Positions 51,313-62,092 of a DNA stretch of 64,000 bases are shown here, in pieces. Position 1 is the stretch's first letter, and every line of letters starts with the position of its first letter. The position numbers were made by a program, and so were the translations under genes. The DNA is taken from the NCBI RefSeq assembly GCF_039233145.1, contig NZ_CP136419.1, forward strand, positions 346,001-410,000, given 5' to 3'. Source of the stretch: Moorella humiferrea (GTDB taxonomy: Bacteria > Bacillota > DSM-521 > Neomoorellales > Neomoorellaceae). The notes under the pieces are model-generated. The model worked only from the letters and a program-made list of their open reading frames with translations. It had not been told where the DNA came from and did no database searches.

Positions 51313-54300
51313 CTTGGCGGCGGTTGAGCCTTTGGGGCTTTGGCTGCTATCGCGACGGGGTAAAGGTTACCTTTCAAGATGGCCTGAACGTCCTTGTGGC
51401 TCCCAACGAAAGGGGCAAATCAACCCTCGTGGCCGGGCTGGAAGCCGTCCTTTTCGGTCTGCCCAATACCGCAAATCCGGAAGCCTTTGGCACCACCCGT
51501 TTCGCCAACCGGGAAGGCGCGGAGCGTTTCGAAGGAGAGCTGGAATTTTTAGTTGACGGCGTACCGTATGTCATAAAACGGCATTTCGCTACCAACCGCG
51601 TGACCCTGCGGCGCTGGGAGGAAAACGGCTGGGAAGAAATCTGGCGGGGGACCCATAATCCCGGCGCCCATAAAAAAATTCCCATCTATATTGATCATTT
51701 AACGAACCTTTTGGGCATAACTTCCCGGGAACTTTTTGAAGCCACCTTTTGCCTGGGCCAGCCCCTGCCGGAGGGCAGGGCCTTAGATAATGAGGTGCAG
51801 AAGCTCCTTTCAGGGAGCGGCGGCCATTACCAAGAAGCCCTCCAGCATCTGGCCGGTTCGTTACGTTCCCTGACCCGCTACTGTGGCGATATGGGTGTAG
51901 GCAACAACGGCCGCAAAGACGCCCGCCTGGAAGAACTGCGGACGGAAATCGCCGCCCTGCAAAGGGTTAAACAGGCATCCGGCGACACCATGGAGGAGCT
52001 GACCGCGGTGCGTGCCCGGCTCCAGGAACTGGCAGCAGAACTTAAAAACGCCAGGGAGGAGTTGAAGAAACGGAGGGAACTGCGGGATGCATGGGACAGA
52101 TGGCGGGCCTTGCACGTGCGCTACCAGGGTTTCTTACGCGAGCAGCGGCAGGCTGGAACGGCCCTTGCCAGGGCCCGGGAGCTGGAGCAGAAGATTCGCG
52201 CCTCCCGGGAGGAAGCTTCCCGCCTCTATCCCGAATGGGAATCTTTTATAGAAGGCAGTGAAGGCCTCGACCGCCTTCTGGAGCTGGAAGGAGAAATCAC
52301 CCGCCTCCAGAAGGAAGCAGATGCAGGGGAGGCCCAGGTCAATGAACTCCGGGTCCGGCGGGAGGATTTAACGGCAAGGCTTAAAGGAGAGCTGGCAGCT
52401 GTCGCCGACCATCCCGACATCCTGCGGGATCTGGAAGAATTAGAACGGCTGCGCCGGGAAATAGCAGAACTGGCCGCAAAAATGGAGGAGCTGGCCGCCC
52501 GCGAGGCCGAGACGGCCGCGGCACTGGCCGCCCTGCCGGATTTCGCCACCCTGGGAACGAGCCCGGCCGCCGTCATCGAAGGGCTGCAGACGGCCGCCCG
52601 CGGGCTCATGGCGGATTGGGAACGTTTTGAGAAAGATTATACGCGCTGGCGGGAGCTAAAAAAAGAGCTTGCCGGGGAACTCTCCTGCTTTGCCGCTCTA
52701 TCACCGGAACAGGAAGAACTGGCGGCCAATTATGAATATCGGCGGGCGGCTCTGGAAAAAGAAGAAAGGGAGGCCGGGGAAAACTGCCGCCGGCTGGAGG
52801 AACGGAAAGAAGCCTACCGCAAACGTGAGGAGGAGTATCACCGGCGTTTCCGTGATCTTGACGCTTTAGGGGAAGACGCCCTTCACGCCCTGGCTGAAAA
52901 GCCGAAGACCGGAGCGGAGCTTAAGCTTAAAGAAGCCGCCCTGCAGTCGTCCCTGGCGGCAGGCCGCCGCCGGCGGGCCGTCCTGGCAATTCTTGTCGGC
53001 GCCGGCCTTTTGACAGGTGCGGTGGTCGGCATTATGGGCGGCAGCTGGCCTGCGGCGGCCGTTATCATCTTGCTGTGCTGTTTGGGGGGTGCGGCCTGGA
53101 TTTACCTGGGACGCCCCCGGGATGACGCCGTAGCCCTTGAGGCGGAGGTTGCCGCCTTAAAAGAACGCCTTAGGGGGCTGGATGCGGTCTTAGGCCCCTG
53201 GGCTGACGCCCCTTTAGAGAAGCTGGACGAACTGCGTCACCGCCTGCTGGAAAGGGAACGGGCCCGCGCGGAACTGGCCGCCCTGGCGGCTTCCCTCCCC
53301 GGCGTTGAAGAAGAAGAAAGGGCCCGGCAGGCCCTGGCGGCCGCCGTGAAGGCGCGGCAGGAGTTTACGGCCGCAACAGCCGCCTTTGCCGTCCGTTTTA
53401 CCGATGTTGCCGCCGCCTTCCAGCGCTACCGGAACGCCCGCGATGAGCTGAAAATACTGGAGGGCAGGCTGAAGGAATTTAGCGAGAAAAATCCAGGCGT
53501 GGCGGTGGAAGAAGCCTTTAAGGCATCACCCCACACCCTGGATGCCCCCTGGCCGGGACTGGCCGCGCTGGCGCGCCTGTACGGAAGGTCTTCGACCACG
53601 ACGGGCGAGCTCCTGGAGTGGTTAAAGGAACTGGAAAAGGGAGGCTGGGAAGAGATCCTGGAGCGGGCGCGGCAGTGGGAAGAGCTGGCGGCCAAGAAGA
53701 GCTGGTTAAATGAGCGGCAGAAACAACTCTTGCAGCCGGACGACAAAGGGCAGACGACTCTAACCCGCCTTGAGGCCGCCGTCGCCGCTTTAGAGGTCCA
53801 TGTAGCACCCTTTACGAAGGATGATAAAGACGCGGTCGCTTCCCTCTTAACGGAGGCCGAAACCGTGAAAAAGGAACTGGCCGCAGTGGAGGGCAGCAGC
53901 CGGGCCGTCACCGCAAGGGTAGAGGAATTAAAGAGCCAGATTGCAAAAAGGAAGAGCGAAGCAGACGAACTGCGGCGGGCATTGGCCCCTGTTCTGGCGG
54001 CAACAGGCGGTGACGCCGGCAAAGCCCTGGAGAGGCGCCGGAGTTATGAACAGATGGTCCGGGAACGGCAGGGGTGGCAGGAGCAGCTGACCGGCCTCCT
54101 GGGCGGCGGCAGCCTGGAAGAACTGGAAGCGGCCGGCCTGGATGCCGCCAATCGGACCTTAATCGTCCTGCAGGAGTGGCGGGCCCTGGCGCAAGAACAT
54201 CCGGGCCTGCCGGAACCAGGTGAAGAAATAAAAGGGGAGGAGCTGGAAGCAAGATATAAAAAACTACAGGAAGAAACATCGGCCCTGGAAAACCAGGTGC

Positions 54301-54878
54301 AGGGGCTAGAAGAGGAAGAACGCGGGCTTCTGCGGCGCCAGTCCCAGCTGGAAGGGGGGCAAATCGCCAATGTGGCCGTTACCGCCGAAATCCTGGCGGC
54401 CCGGGAAAGGGAACTCGCCCGCCTGGAAATGGAAGCCGCAGCCCTGGCCCTGGCCTACAGAGAGCTGGAAGAAGCGGCTCGGGACTACAGCCGGGAATAC
54501 CGCAGGGAGCTGGCCGCCGCCGCCACCCGATATTTTATCCTCTTTACGGGCAAGGAGGAACGGCGGGTGGAACTCACCGAGGATTTTCGCGTCGAGGTTA
54601 AGGAAACGGGTGCCGCCATACCTTTGGCCCAGCTCAGCCGCGGCGCCCAGGACCAGCTTTATCTCTCCTTACGCCTGGCCATCGGCGACCTCTTGAGTGC
54701 CGCTTTGACCCTTCCCTTTATTTTTGACGATTGCTTTGTCAACTGCGATGCCGAACGCCGCAGGCGTATCCGGGAAAGCCTTACGGTTCTGGCAGAAAAA
54801 CGCCAGCTTTTGCTTTTGACCCACGATCCGGATTTTGCCGGGTGGGGCAGCCTTCTGCAGGTTGAAGAAGGGAATTGA
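51300..54878 (+). CDS. yhaN: SMC-like AAA ATPase, YhaN/SbcC-type
   Basis: The 1192-aa protein has Walker A APNERGKST (about residue 40), long coiled coils (Glu/Arg/Leu/Ala-rich, about residues 190-1050) and the C-terminal ATPase half with signature LSRGAQDQLYLSLRLAIGDL, Walker B LPFIFDDCFVN and LLLLTHDPD. In the middle of the coiled coil two hydrophobic helices appear (VLAILVGAGLLTGAVVGIM and AAAVIILLCCLGGAAWIYLG), where SbcC/Rad50 would have its zinc hook; YhaN proteins share this. There is no CxxC hook. The ATG overlaps the upstream nuclease gene by 13 bp. Membrane attachment of the hairpin tip is inferred. Confidence 0.85.
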   Translation: MPAVTWRRLSLWGFGCYRDGVKVTFQDGLNVLVAPNERGKSTLVAGLEAVLFGLPNTANPEAFGTTRFANREGAERFEGELEFLVDGVPYVIKRHFATNRVTLRRWEENGWEEIWRGTHNPGAHKKIPIYIDHLTNLLGITSRELFEATFCLGQPLPEGRALDNEVQKLLSGSGGHYQEALQHLAGSLRSLTRYCGDMGVGNNGRKDARLEELRTEIAALQRVKQASGDTMEELTAVRARLQELAAELKNAREELKKRRELRDAWDRWRALHVRYQGFLREQRQAGTALARARELEQKIRASREEASRLYPEWESFIEGSEGLDRLLELEGEITRLQKEADAGEAQVNELRVRREDLTARLKGELAAVADHPDILRDLEELERLRREIAELAAKMEELAAREAETAAALAALPDFATLGTSPAAVIEGLQTAARGLMADWERFEKDYTRWRELKKELAGELSCFAALSPEQEELAANYEYRRAALEKEEREAGENCRRLEERKEAYRKREEEYHRRFRDLDALGEDALHALAEKPKTGAELKLKEAALQSSLAAGRRRRAVLAILVGAGLLTGAVVGIMGGSWPAAAVIILLCCLGGAAWIYLGRPRDDAVALEAEVAALKERLRGLDAVLGPWADAPLEKLDELRHRLLERERARAELAALAASLPGVEEEERARQALAAAVKARQEFTAATAAFAVRFTDVAAAFQRYRNARDELKILEGRLKEFSEKNPGVAVEEAFKASPHTLDAPWPGLAALARLYGRSSTTTGELLEWLKELEKGGWEEILERARQWEELAAKKSWLNERQKQLLQPDDKGQTTLTRLEAAVAALEVHVAPFTKDDKDAVASLLTEAETVKKELAAVEGSSRAVTARVEELKSQIAKRKSEADELRRALAPVLAATGGDAGKALERRRSYEQMVRERQGWQEQLTGLLGGGSLEELEAAGLDAANRTLIVLQEWRALAQEHPGLPEPGEEIKGEELEARYKKLQEETSALENQVQGLEEEERGLLRRQSQLEGGQIANVAVTAEILAARERELARLEMEAAALALAYRELEEAARDYSREYRRELAAAATRYFILFTGKEERRVELTEDFRVEVKETGAAIPLAQLSRGAQDQLYLSLRLAIGDLLSAALTLPFIFDDCFVNCDAERRRRIRESLTVLAEKRQLLLLTHDPDFAGWGSLLQVEEGN

Positions 54879-54891
54879 AGGGATAGGGCAG

Positions 54892-57800
54892 GTGTTCAGG
54901 TTGTCTTTGCGCATTGTCTTAGGTCGCGCCGGTTCGGGTAAGACGCGGCTGTGCCTGGAAGAAATAAAGGCCGCCCTGGATACGGGGCCGGAAGGACCGG
55001 GCCTCATTATCCTGACCCCGGAGCAGGCCACACTGCAGATGGAATTGGAACTGCACAAGTTCCTCTCCCTCCCGGGTTTCAGCCGGGCCCAGGTTTTGAG
55101 TTTTCGCCGTCTGGGATGGCGGGTTTTTCAGGAAGCGGGGGGAGCCGCCCGTTCCCATCTGGGAGAAATGGGCAAGCGCATGGCCCTGCGGGCCATAGTG
55201 AATGTCCGGCAAAAGGATTTGACCCTATTTGCCTCCCTGGCGGGCAGCGCCGGTTTCATCGACCAGCTCGCCCATACCATCGCCGAACTCAAGCTCTATC
55301 GCATAGAACCTGACGATCTGAAAAGGACCGCCGAGGAATACCGCGCCGCCGGGCGGGGCGATACCATTTTAGGCCGCAAGCTGCACGACCTGGCCGTCAT
55401 CTACGGCGACCTGGAACAACACCTTGCCGGCCGCTACATAGATCCAGACGATTATATGACTTTACTTGCCCAAAGACTGCCGGAGGCACCCTTTATTAAA
55501 GGCGCCCAGGTCTGGATCGACGGCTTCAACGGCTTTACGCCCCAAGAGGAGGAAGTCCTTGAGGCTTTGTTGGCCGTCGCCGACCGGGTGACCGTCACCT
55601 TGTGCCTGGACCCCGCATTGAGGCGGCGTCAGCTCGGTGAAACAGAGCTTTTTCATCCCACCAACGAAACCTATCATCGCCTGCGCTCTTTAGCCCAGAG
55701 GGCGGGGGTGGATATCGAAGACGACGTCCTCCTTACTACCTGCCCCCGTTTTCTCCAGAGCCCGGTCCTGGCTCACCTGGAAGCCCATTTCGGCCGCTGG
55801 CCCATAAAACCCTTTCCCGGCGCGCCGGACGGCGTGCGCCTGGTGGCGGCGGCCAATCCCCGCGTGGAGGTCGAGGCGGCCGCCGGGGAGATTTTACGCC
55901 TGGCCCGCGACGAGAACTTGCGTTTTCGAGAAATGGCCGTTCTGCTAAGGGATTTAGAACCGTACCACGATCTTATCGTCAACACCTTTCGCGATTTTAA
56001 CATCCCCTTTTTCATCGACCGCCGGCGACCTGTAGGCCACCACCCCCTGCTGGAACTGGTCCGTGCGGCCCTGGAAACCATTTTGGAAAACTGGGCCTAT
56101 GATCCCCTTTTTCGTTACCTGAAAAGCGATCTGGTGCCCATCCAGCGCCGGGAGGTAGACCTTTTAGAAAACTACGTCCTGGCCTACGGCATTCGCGGTC
56201 GCCTGTGGCTGGAAGAAACCCCTGAAAACGCCATCCGCGAGCGGGCCGTCCGGCACCTGCGCCGGTTTTACCGGGAAGTTCAGGGGCGGACTTTGACGGT
56301 GAAAGGGATCACGACCGCCCTTTTCAACCTTTTAAATGATCTGGAGGTGCCCCGACGCTTAGAAAAATGGAGCCGGGAGGCAAGGGAGGCCGGCGATCTC
56401 GATACTGCCCAGGAACACGAACAAGTTTGGGACGACTTTACGGAACTTTTGGATGAGATGGTAACGGTAATGGGGGATGCGCCCATTACTCTGGAAGAGT
56501 ACGCCGCCGTCCTAGCGACCGGCATGGAAGGGCTGAAGCTCAGGCTCATCCCCCCGGCCCTGGATCAGGTGGTGGTCGGCACCCTTGACCGTTCCCGTCA
56601 GCCGGAAGTCCGTGCCGTCTTTATCCTCGGAGCGGCGGAGGGAATGCTGCCCGCGCGGATTGCGGAAGATGCCGCTTTCAGCGACCGGGAAAGGGAAGAA
56701 CTTCAGGCTGCCGGATTGAAACTGGCTCCGACGGGAACGATAAGACTTTTCCACGAAGAATTTTTGATTTACCTGGCCCTTACCCGTTCAAAACGCCATT
56801 TATGGCTTAGCTATCCCCTGGCCGACGCCGCCGGCAGGGCCCTGGGACCGTCGCCTTTGATCCGGCGGCTGCGCCAGCTGATGCCTGCTCTGGTAGAAGA
56901 ATACGCCGGTCCGGATTTGCCGGAAGGAGAAGACGCCCTCCTTTATCTTACCACACCGCGCCGGGCCGCCGGGCATTTGGCCCGCCTTTTAGGCCGCGGC
57001 ATCCCCCTTTCTCCCCTCTGGCGGGAGGTTTACAGCTGGCTTGAAGAAAGCGAAGGCGGCAGGTGGCTGGACCTCCTGAAGGGAGCGGCTTATACCAACG
57101 AAGAGAAGGCCCTGGAACCCCGGCTGGTGGCGCATCTCTATCCCGAACCTTTAAAGATGAGCATCTCGCGTCTGGAAACCTATGCCGCCTGCCCCTTTCG
57201 CTATTTCCTGGCCTACGGCCTAAGACTGAAGGAAAGAAAGCTGTACCGCCTGGAGCCTGCGGACATAGGCCAGTTTTACCACGCGGCCTTAAAAGTCTTC
57301 GTGGAAGAGCTAAAGGCCAGGGGGCGTGACTGGGGTGAAGTGGACGACCTGGAAGCGGCGGCCATCCTCAAGGAAGGGATCGAGGCTTTAGTTCCGTCGC
57401 TGCAGCAAGAGATCTTAAACAGCAGCGCCCGCTATGGCTACCTGCGTAAGAAACTGGAGCAGACCCTGCTGGGGGTCCTCGCGGTCTTGAACGAACACGC
57501 CCGACGGGGAGCCTTCCGGCCTGTGGCGGTGGAAGCCTATTTCGGCAGGGAAGGCACGGTGCCGCCCCTGGAGCTGGAGGCCGCTCCCGGACGGCGGGTC
57601 CTCCTCGAAGGCCGCGTCGACCGCATCGACGCCGCCCGCTGCCGGGATCGGGCATATGTGCGGATTATAGACTACAAAAGCAGTCAAACCGGCCTTGATC
57701 TTGAGCGGGTCTATCACGGCCTTTCCCTGCAGCTGCCTTTATACCTACAGGCCGCCCTGGCCGCGGCGCCGGAACTCCTGGGCGAGGAGGCCGACCCGGC

Positions 57801-58290
57801 CGGCATATTATACTTTGCCGTCAGCAATCCCGTTATCAGGCGGCAGGCGCCGGTGCGGGATGCAATGGAGGCGGTCAGACTGCGCCGCCAGGCCCTGAAA
57901 ATGCGCGGACTTCTTCTTGCCGACCCCGAGGTCATAAGGCTTATGGACAGGGACGTGGAACAAAGCCCGGACCTTTTACCCGTACGGCTGAACAAAGATG
58001 GGAGTATAAGGCGGGGAGCGCCTGCCGTCACCCGGGAACAGCTGAATCTCCTTCTCGCCCTGGCCCGGGCCAGGGCCGTCGAACTGGCAAGGGAAATACT
58101 AACGGGACAAATCGCCATCAGCCCCTACAAGCAGGCAAAAAGCAGCGGCTGCGATTTTTGTCCCTACCGGCCGGTATGCTTTTTTGACATTCAGATACCC
58201 GGGAATAATTACCGCCGCCTGCCACCATTAAAAGGGCAGGATTTCTGGGATGCTGCCGCGCACTTTCTTGCCGCCTCAAAGGAGGGTTGA
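54892..58290 (+). CDS. addB: ATP-dependent nuclease subunit AddB
   Basis: The 1132-aa subunit of the AddAB helicase-nuclease resects double-strand breaks for recombination. It starts at GTG 54892 after aaggga. Motifs are LGRAGSGKTRLCLEEI (Walker A), AFSDREREEL and EEFLIYLALTRSKRHLWLSY in the inactive helicase part, and the C-terminal RecB-like nuclease IIDYKSSQTGLDL. Four Fe-S cysteines are recognisable in TYAACPFRYF and SSGCDFCPYRPVCFFD. Length is normal. Followed at 6 bp by addA. Confidence 0.93.
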   Translation: MFRLSLRIVLGRAGSGKTRLCLEEIKAALDTGPEGPGLIILTPEQATLQMELELHKFLSLPGFSRAQVLSFRRLGWRVFQEAGGAARSHLGEMGKRMALRAIVNVRQKDLTLFASLAGSAGFIDQLAHTIAELKLYRIEPDDLKRTAEEYRAAGRGDTILGRKLHDLAVIYGDLEQHLAGRYIDPDDYMTLLAQRLPEAPFIKGAQVWIDGFNGFTPQEEEVLEALLAVADRVTVTLCLDPALRRRQLGETELFHPTNETYHRLRSLAQRAGVDIEDDVLLTTCPRFLQSPVLAHLEAHFGRWPIKPFPGAPDGVRLVAAANPRVEVEAAAGEILRLARDENLRFREMAVLLRDLEPYHDLIVNTFRDFNIPFFIDRRRPVGHHPLLELVRAALETILENWAYDPLFRYLKSDLVPIQRREVDLLENYVLAYGIRGRLWLEETPENAIRERAVRHLRRFYREVQGRTLTVKGITTALFNLLNDLEVPRRLEKWSREAREAGDLDTAQEHEQVWDDFTELLDEMVTVMGDAPITLEEYAAVLATGMEGLKLRLIPPALDQVVVGTLDRSRQPEVRAVFILGAAEGMLPARIAEDAAFSDREREELQAAGLKLAPTGTIRLFHEEFLIYLALTRSKRHLWLSYPLADAAGRALGPSPLIRRLRQLMPALVEEYAGPDLPEGEDALLYLTTPRRAAGHLARLLGRGIPLSPLWREVYSWLEESEGGRWLDLLKGAAYTNEEKALEPRLVAHLYPEPLKMSISRLETYAACPFRYFLAYGLRLKERKLYRLEPADIGQFYHAALKVFVEELKARGRDWGEVDDLEAAAILKEGIEALVPSLQQEILNSSARYGYLRKKLEQTLLGVLAVLNEHARRGAFRPVAVEAYFGREGTVPPLELEAAPGRRVLLEGRVDRIDAARCRDRAYVRIIDYKSSQTGLDLERVYHGLSLQLPLYLQAALAAAPELLGEEADPAGILYFAVSNPVIRRQAPVRDAMEAVRLRRQALKMRGLLLADPEVIRLMDRDVEQSPDLLPVRLNKDGSIRRGAPAVTREQLNLLLALARARAVELAREILTGQIAISPYKQAKSSGCDFCPYRPVCFFDIQIPGNNYRRLPPLKGQDFWDAAAHFLAASKEG

Positions 58291-58296
58291 TGGGCA

Positions 58297-61200
58297 GTGG
58301 TTTATGACCTTGATGCCCGCGCCTGGACGGATGAACAGCTCAATGCCATCAATACCCGCCGCGGCAATCTGCTGGTGGCCGCGGCCGCAGGTGCGGGCAA
58401 AACGGCCGTACTGGTGGAGAGGATCATCCGGCGCCTGACGGATCCCGTGGCGCCCATAAGTCTGGAAAACCTTCTGGTTGTTACCTTTACCGAGGCCGCT
58501 GCCGCCGAAATGCGCCAGCGAATAGGGGCGGCCCTGGAAGGGGCGGCCGCCCGCCGGCCGGATGACGAAAACTTAAGACGCCAGCTCCTGCTGCTCAATC
58601 GCGCCCATATCAGCACCATCCACTCATTCTGTCTGTGGGTACTGCGCACTTATTTTTACCGATTGGATTTAGATCCGGCTTTTAAAGTTATGGACCCTGC
58701 CGAGGCCGACCTCCTCCAACTGGAGGTCATGGACCAGGTGCTGGAGGAATGTTTTACCGCCGAACCCGAGGGCGGCCCCATAACCGAGCTGGCCGACAGT
58801 CTCGGCGGCCGCGGCGATGCCAACCTGGTGGATCTGGTGCTCAAGGTTTGGCGCTTTACCAGAAGCCTGCCCCGGCCTGAAACCTGGCTGGCAGAAACGG
58901 CGACGTGTTGTTATTCCGGCGAAGGCCCCCTGGAAAAACAGATATGGTATCCGGAAGTAAAAGAAGCCCTCAACTTGAGGCTTGAGGAAGCGGAATATTA
59001 TCTCCGCCGGGCGGCAAAACTGGCGGCTGGTCCCGGCGGTCCTGCCGTGTACCTGGACAACCTGATAAAGGAAGAAGAATTAATCAAAGAGCTAAGGAAG
59101 GAACTGGACCTTCTCTCCTGGGGCGAGGTGTGCAAAAGGCTTATCTCCTTCACCTTTGGGAGACTGAAGCCCGTTCGCGACCCCGGAGTAGACGCCATCG
59201 TTAAAGAAAGGGCCGTGGGTTACAGGGAGCGGGCCAAAAAGCTCATCTGCGGCATCCAGGAAGAACTGTGCCGCGATGGGGCCGCCGTAAAAGCGGAACT
59301 GGGGCGGGCCGCCGGGATGGCTAGAGCTTTGGTAGAGGTGGTGCGCCGCTTTGATGGGGCCTACGCGAAAATAAAAAGGGACCGGGGACTGGTCGACTTC
59401 GGCGATTTAGAGCATTTTTGCCTTAAAATCCTCATGGATCAAGGCGCGCCGCCCGGTGAACTGCGTCCATCGGACGTCGCCCTGGAACTGCGTCGCCGTT
59501 TTGACGAAGTGCTGGTGGACGAGTATCAAGATATCAACGGCGTTCAGGACGCCATTTTAACCCTGGTGTCCCGGCAGGGAACGCCGGATGATGCCAATCT
59601 TTTCATGGTGGGCGACGTCAAACAGAGCATTTATCGTTTTCGCCTCGCCAATCCGGAGCTTTTCCTTGACAAATATCATGACTATCCGGAAAGGGAAGGT
59701 GGGCCAAATCGGCGCATAATCCTTAAAGCCAATTTTCGCAGCCGGAAGGCGATAGTGGACGGCGTCAACTTCGTCTTTCGCCAGCTTTTTTCCCGCCACG
59801 TCGGCGAGCTGGAGTACGACGATGACGCGGCCCTGATTTGCCGGGCCAATTATCCGGAACACCCGGAGGCGGCGCCGGCGGCGATAGAGGCGTATATCCT
59901 TGAGGGCCGGTGGGACGGGGAGAATACGGCGGAATTTAACGAGGCGGACGATGGGTATGAAGACGGTTCAACGGATTTGGAAGATCTAACTGCCCTGGAG
60001 CGCGAAGCGCGGCTGGTAGCCAGGCGCGTAAAGCAGCTGGTACACGGCACATCAGAAAAACCGGGCCCGGAGTTTAAAGTATGGGATGCAGAAGGGAAGA
60101 CCTACCGGGATCTTAGCTACCGGGATATAGTCATCCTCCTGCGGGCCACGAGGGACAGGGCGGCGGTATTCCTCGAGGCCCTGCAGCAGGAAGGCATCCC
60201 CGCCCATGTCGACGCAGGCGGCAGTTATTTCGCAGCGGTGGAAGTGGAAACGGTCCTTTCCCTGTTACGAATAATCGACAACCCCCATCAGGACATTCCC
60301 CTGGCAGCGGTACTGCGCTCCCCCATTGTCGGCCTGACGGCCGCTGATCTTGCCCGCATTCGCTTGGCGGCGCCGGAAAAAGACTTTTTCACCGCCGTGA
60401 TCGAGGCCGCCGGGACTGCCGCAAACGGCGAACTCGCCGCCCGCCTGGGTAATTTTTTAACCCGACTGGAGCGGTGGCGGACCATGGCCCGCCGTCGCCC
60501 CCTGCCTGACGTATTGTGGGAGCTTTACCGGGAAACAGGTTATCTCGAATTTGTCGGCGGCCTGCCGGGAGGGGCTCGGCGCCAGGCCAACCTGCGTGCC
60601 CTTCTCGATCGGGCGCGTCAGTTCGAAGGCTTTGCCCGCCACGGCCTCTTTCGCTTCCTGCGCTTTATCGAAAGGCTACGGGAGACGGAAGGCGATCTGG
60701 AAGCGCCTTCACCATTAGGGGAAAACGAGAACGTCGTCAGGATTATGAGCATTCACAAGGCTAAAGGACTGGAATTTCCCGTAGTCATCGTGGCCGATCT
60801 TGGCAAAGGGTTTAACTTTAAAGACTTGAGCGGCGACGTTCTTCTACACGGCCGTTTGGGTCTTAACCCCCTTTGTTTCGACATGGAAAACGGCATTAAA
60901 TACCCGACCCTGCCCTATCTGGCGGCGGCCCACCGCCTGCGCCTGGAAGCTTTAAGTGAAGAGCTGCGCATCCTGTACGTCGCCATGACCAGGGCGCGGG
61001 AAAAACTTATCTTGACAGGAACTGCCAGAAATCTGCCCCAGAGGGCGGAAAGCTGGAGCGCCGGCTTATTGGAAAAGGCAGAACGTCTTTCTCCCATGCT
61101 CACCTCCCGGGCGCGATGCCCCCTGGACTGGCTTATGTATGCCCTGGCGCGCCACTCGAGCGCAACACCCATTAGAATGCTTGCTGAAATTCAAGAAAGC

Positions 61201-62067
61201 CGCCTCCTCGACGATCCCTCATGCTGGGATGTTAAAGTGATAACGGCTGCGGCCTTGTCTGAAATGGCCGGACGGGAGGCGATCTCCCTTAAGCAGGAAA
61301 AAACAAGTCAAAGGGCAATTGCAGACACAGAAGGTACACCACTAATCGACCGGGAGAAACTGCGGCGGGAAGTAGACCGGCGGCTTTCCTGGGTCTATCC
61401 GTGGCGTCCGCTGAATGGCCTGCCGGTCAAACTGGCCGTAACCGAATTAAAGCGGCGTTTTGATGTATTTAACGACGGCGAAACTCCCACACGAATTCAG
61501 GTAAACCGCTTTAACCGTCGTCCCATGTTCCTTCAGGCCGGCAGCGGCCTCACAGCGGCCGAACGCGGCACCGTTACCCATATGGTCATACAGCACGTTG
61601 ACTTGGGGCGGCCGGTGACGGCGGAAAGCCTGGGTGAATTACTACAGGAAATGGTGACTAATGAGATTTTAACGCCGGAGCAGGCGGCCGCCGTCGATAC
61701 CGGTGCCCTCATTTCCTTTTTTACCGGTGACCTGGGCCGGCGCCTCCTCGCCCGCCCGGAAAAGGTAAAGCGGGAACTGCCCTTTTCCCTGGCCGTACCC
61801 GTCGCCGAGCTCTATCCAGCGCTTAAGTCAGAAGTATCTACCGGTGAAACCATTCTTGTCCAGGGCATTATCGACTGCCTGGTAGATGAAGAAGACGGCT
61901 TCCTGCTCCTGGACTTCAAGACGGGACGCCTACCTGCCGACCCCCTGGCAGAATATCGCGAGCAGATTGAGCTCTACGCCCGGGCCGTATCGTTTATTTT
62001 CCGGCGCAGGGTAAAGGAAGCTTATGTCTATTATCTTGATGGAGGTACGGGATTTAAAGTAATATAG
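58297..62067 (+). CDS. addA: ATP-dependent helicase/nuclease subunit AddA
   Basis: The 1256-aa UvrD-like helicase-nuclease starts at GTG 58297. Helicase motifs are WTDEQLNAINTRRGNLLV (Q motif), AAAAGAGKTAVLVERI (motif I), VLVDEYQDING (II), LFMVGDVKQSIYRFRLANPE (III), ILKANFRSRKAIVDG (IV), MSIHKAKGLEFPVVIVADLG (V) and EELRILYVAMTRAREKL (VI). The C-terminal nuclease has GTVTHMVIQHVD and LLLDFKTGRLP. Works with AddB in break repair and, in phage-bearing cells, also degrades foreign ends. Confidence 0.95.
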   Translation: MVYDLDARAWTDEQLNAINTRRGNLLVAAAAGAGKTAVLVERIIRRLTDPVAPISLENLLVVTFTEAAAAEMRQRIGAALEGAAARRPDDENLRRQLLLLNRAHISTIHSFCLWVLRTYFYRLDLDPAFKVMDPAEADLLQLEVMDQVLEECFTAEPEGGPITELADSLGGRGDANLVDLVLKVWRFTRSLPRPETWLAETATCCYSGEGPLEKQIWYPEVKEALNLRLEEAEYYLRRAAKLAAGPGGPAVYLDNLIKEEELIKELRKELDLLSWGEVCKRLISFTFGRLKPVRDPGVDAIVKERAVGYRERAKKLICGIQEELCRDGAAVKAELGRAAGMARALVEVVRRFDGAYAKIKRDRGLVDFGDLEHFCLKILMDQGAPPGELRPSDVALELRRRFDEVLVDEYQDINGVQDAILTLVSRQGTPDDANLFMVGDVKQSIYRFRLANPELFLDKYHDYPEREGGPNRRIILKANFRSRKAIVDGVNFVFRQLFSRHVGELEYDDDAALICRANYPEHPEAAPAAIEAYILEGRWDGENTAEFNEADDGYEDGSTDLEDLTALEREARLVARRVKQLVHGTSEKPGPEFKVWDAEGKTYRDLSYRDIVILLRATRDRAAVFLEALQQEGIPAHVDAGGSYFAAVEVETVLSLLRIIDNPHQDIPLAAVLRSPIVGLTAADLARIRLAAPEKDFFTAVIEAAGTAANGELAARLGNFLTRLERWRTMARRRPLPDVLWELYRETGYLEFVGGLPGGARRQANLRALLDRARQFEGFARHGLFRFLRFIERLRETEGDLEAPSPLGENENVVRIMSIHKAKGLEFPVVIVADLGKGFNFKDLSGDVLLHGRLGLNPLCFDMENGIKYPTLPYLAAAHRLRLEALSEELRILYVAMTRAREKLILTGTARNLPQRAESWSAGLLEKAERLSPMLTSRARCPLDWLMYALARHSSATPIRMLAEIQESRLLDDPSCWDVKVITAAALSEMAGREAISLKQEKTSQRAIADTEGTPLIDREKLRREVDRRLSWVYPWRPLNGLPVKLAVTELKRRFDVFNDGETPTRIQVNRFNRRPMFLQAGSGLTAAERGTVTHMVIQHVDLGRPVTAESLGELLQEMVTNEILTPEQAAAVDTGALISFFTGDLGRRLLARPEKVKRELPFSLAVPVAELYPALKSEVSTGETILVQGIIDCLVDEEDGFLLLDFKTGRLPADPLAEYREQIELYARAVSFIFRRRVKEAYVYYLDGGTGFKVI

Positions 62068-62092
62068 ATTTAAGTTATTAAAGGAGCGGTTA

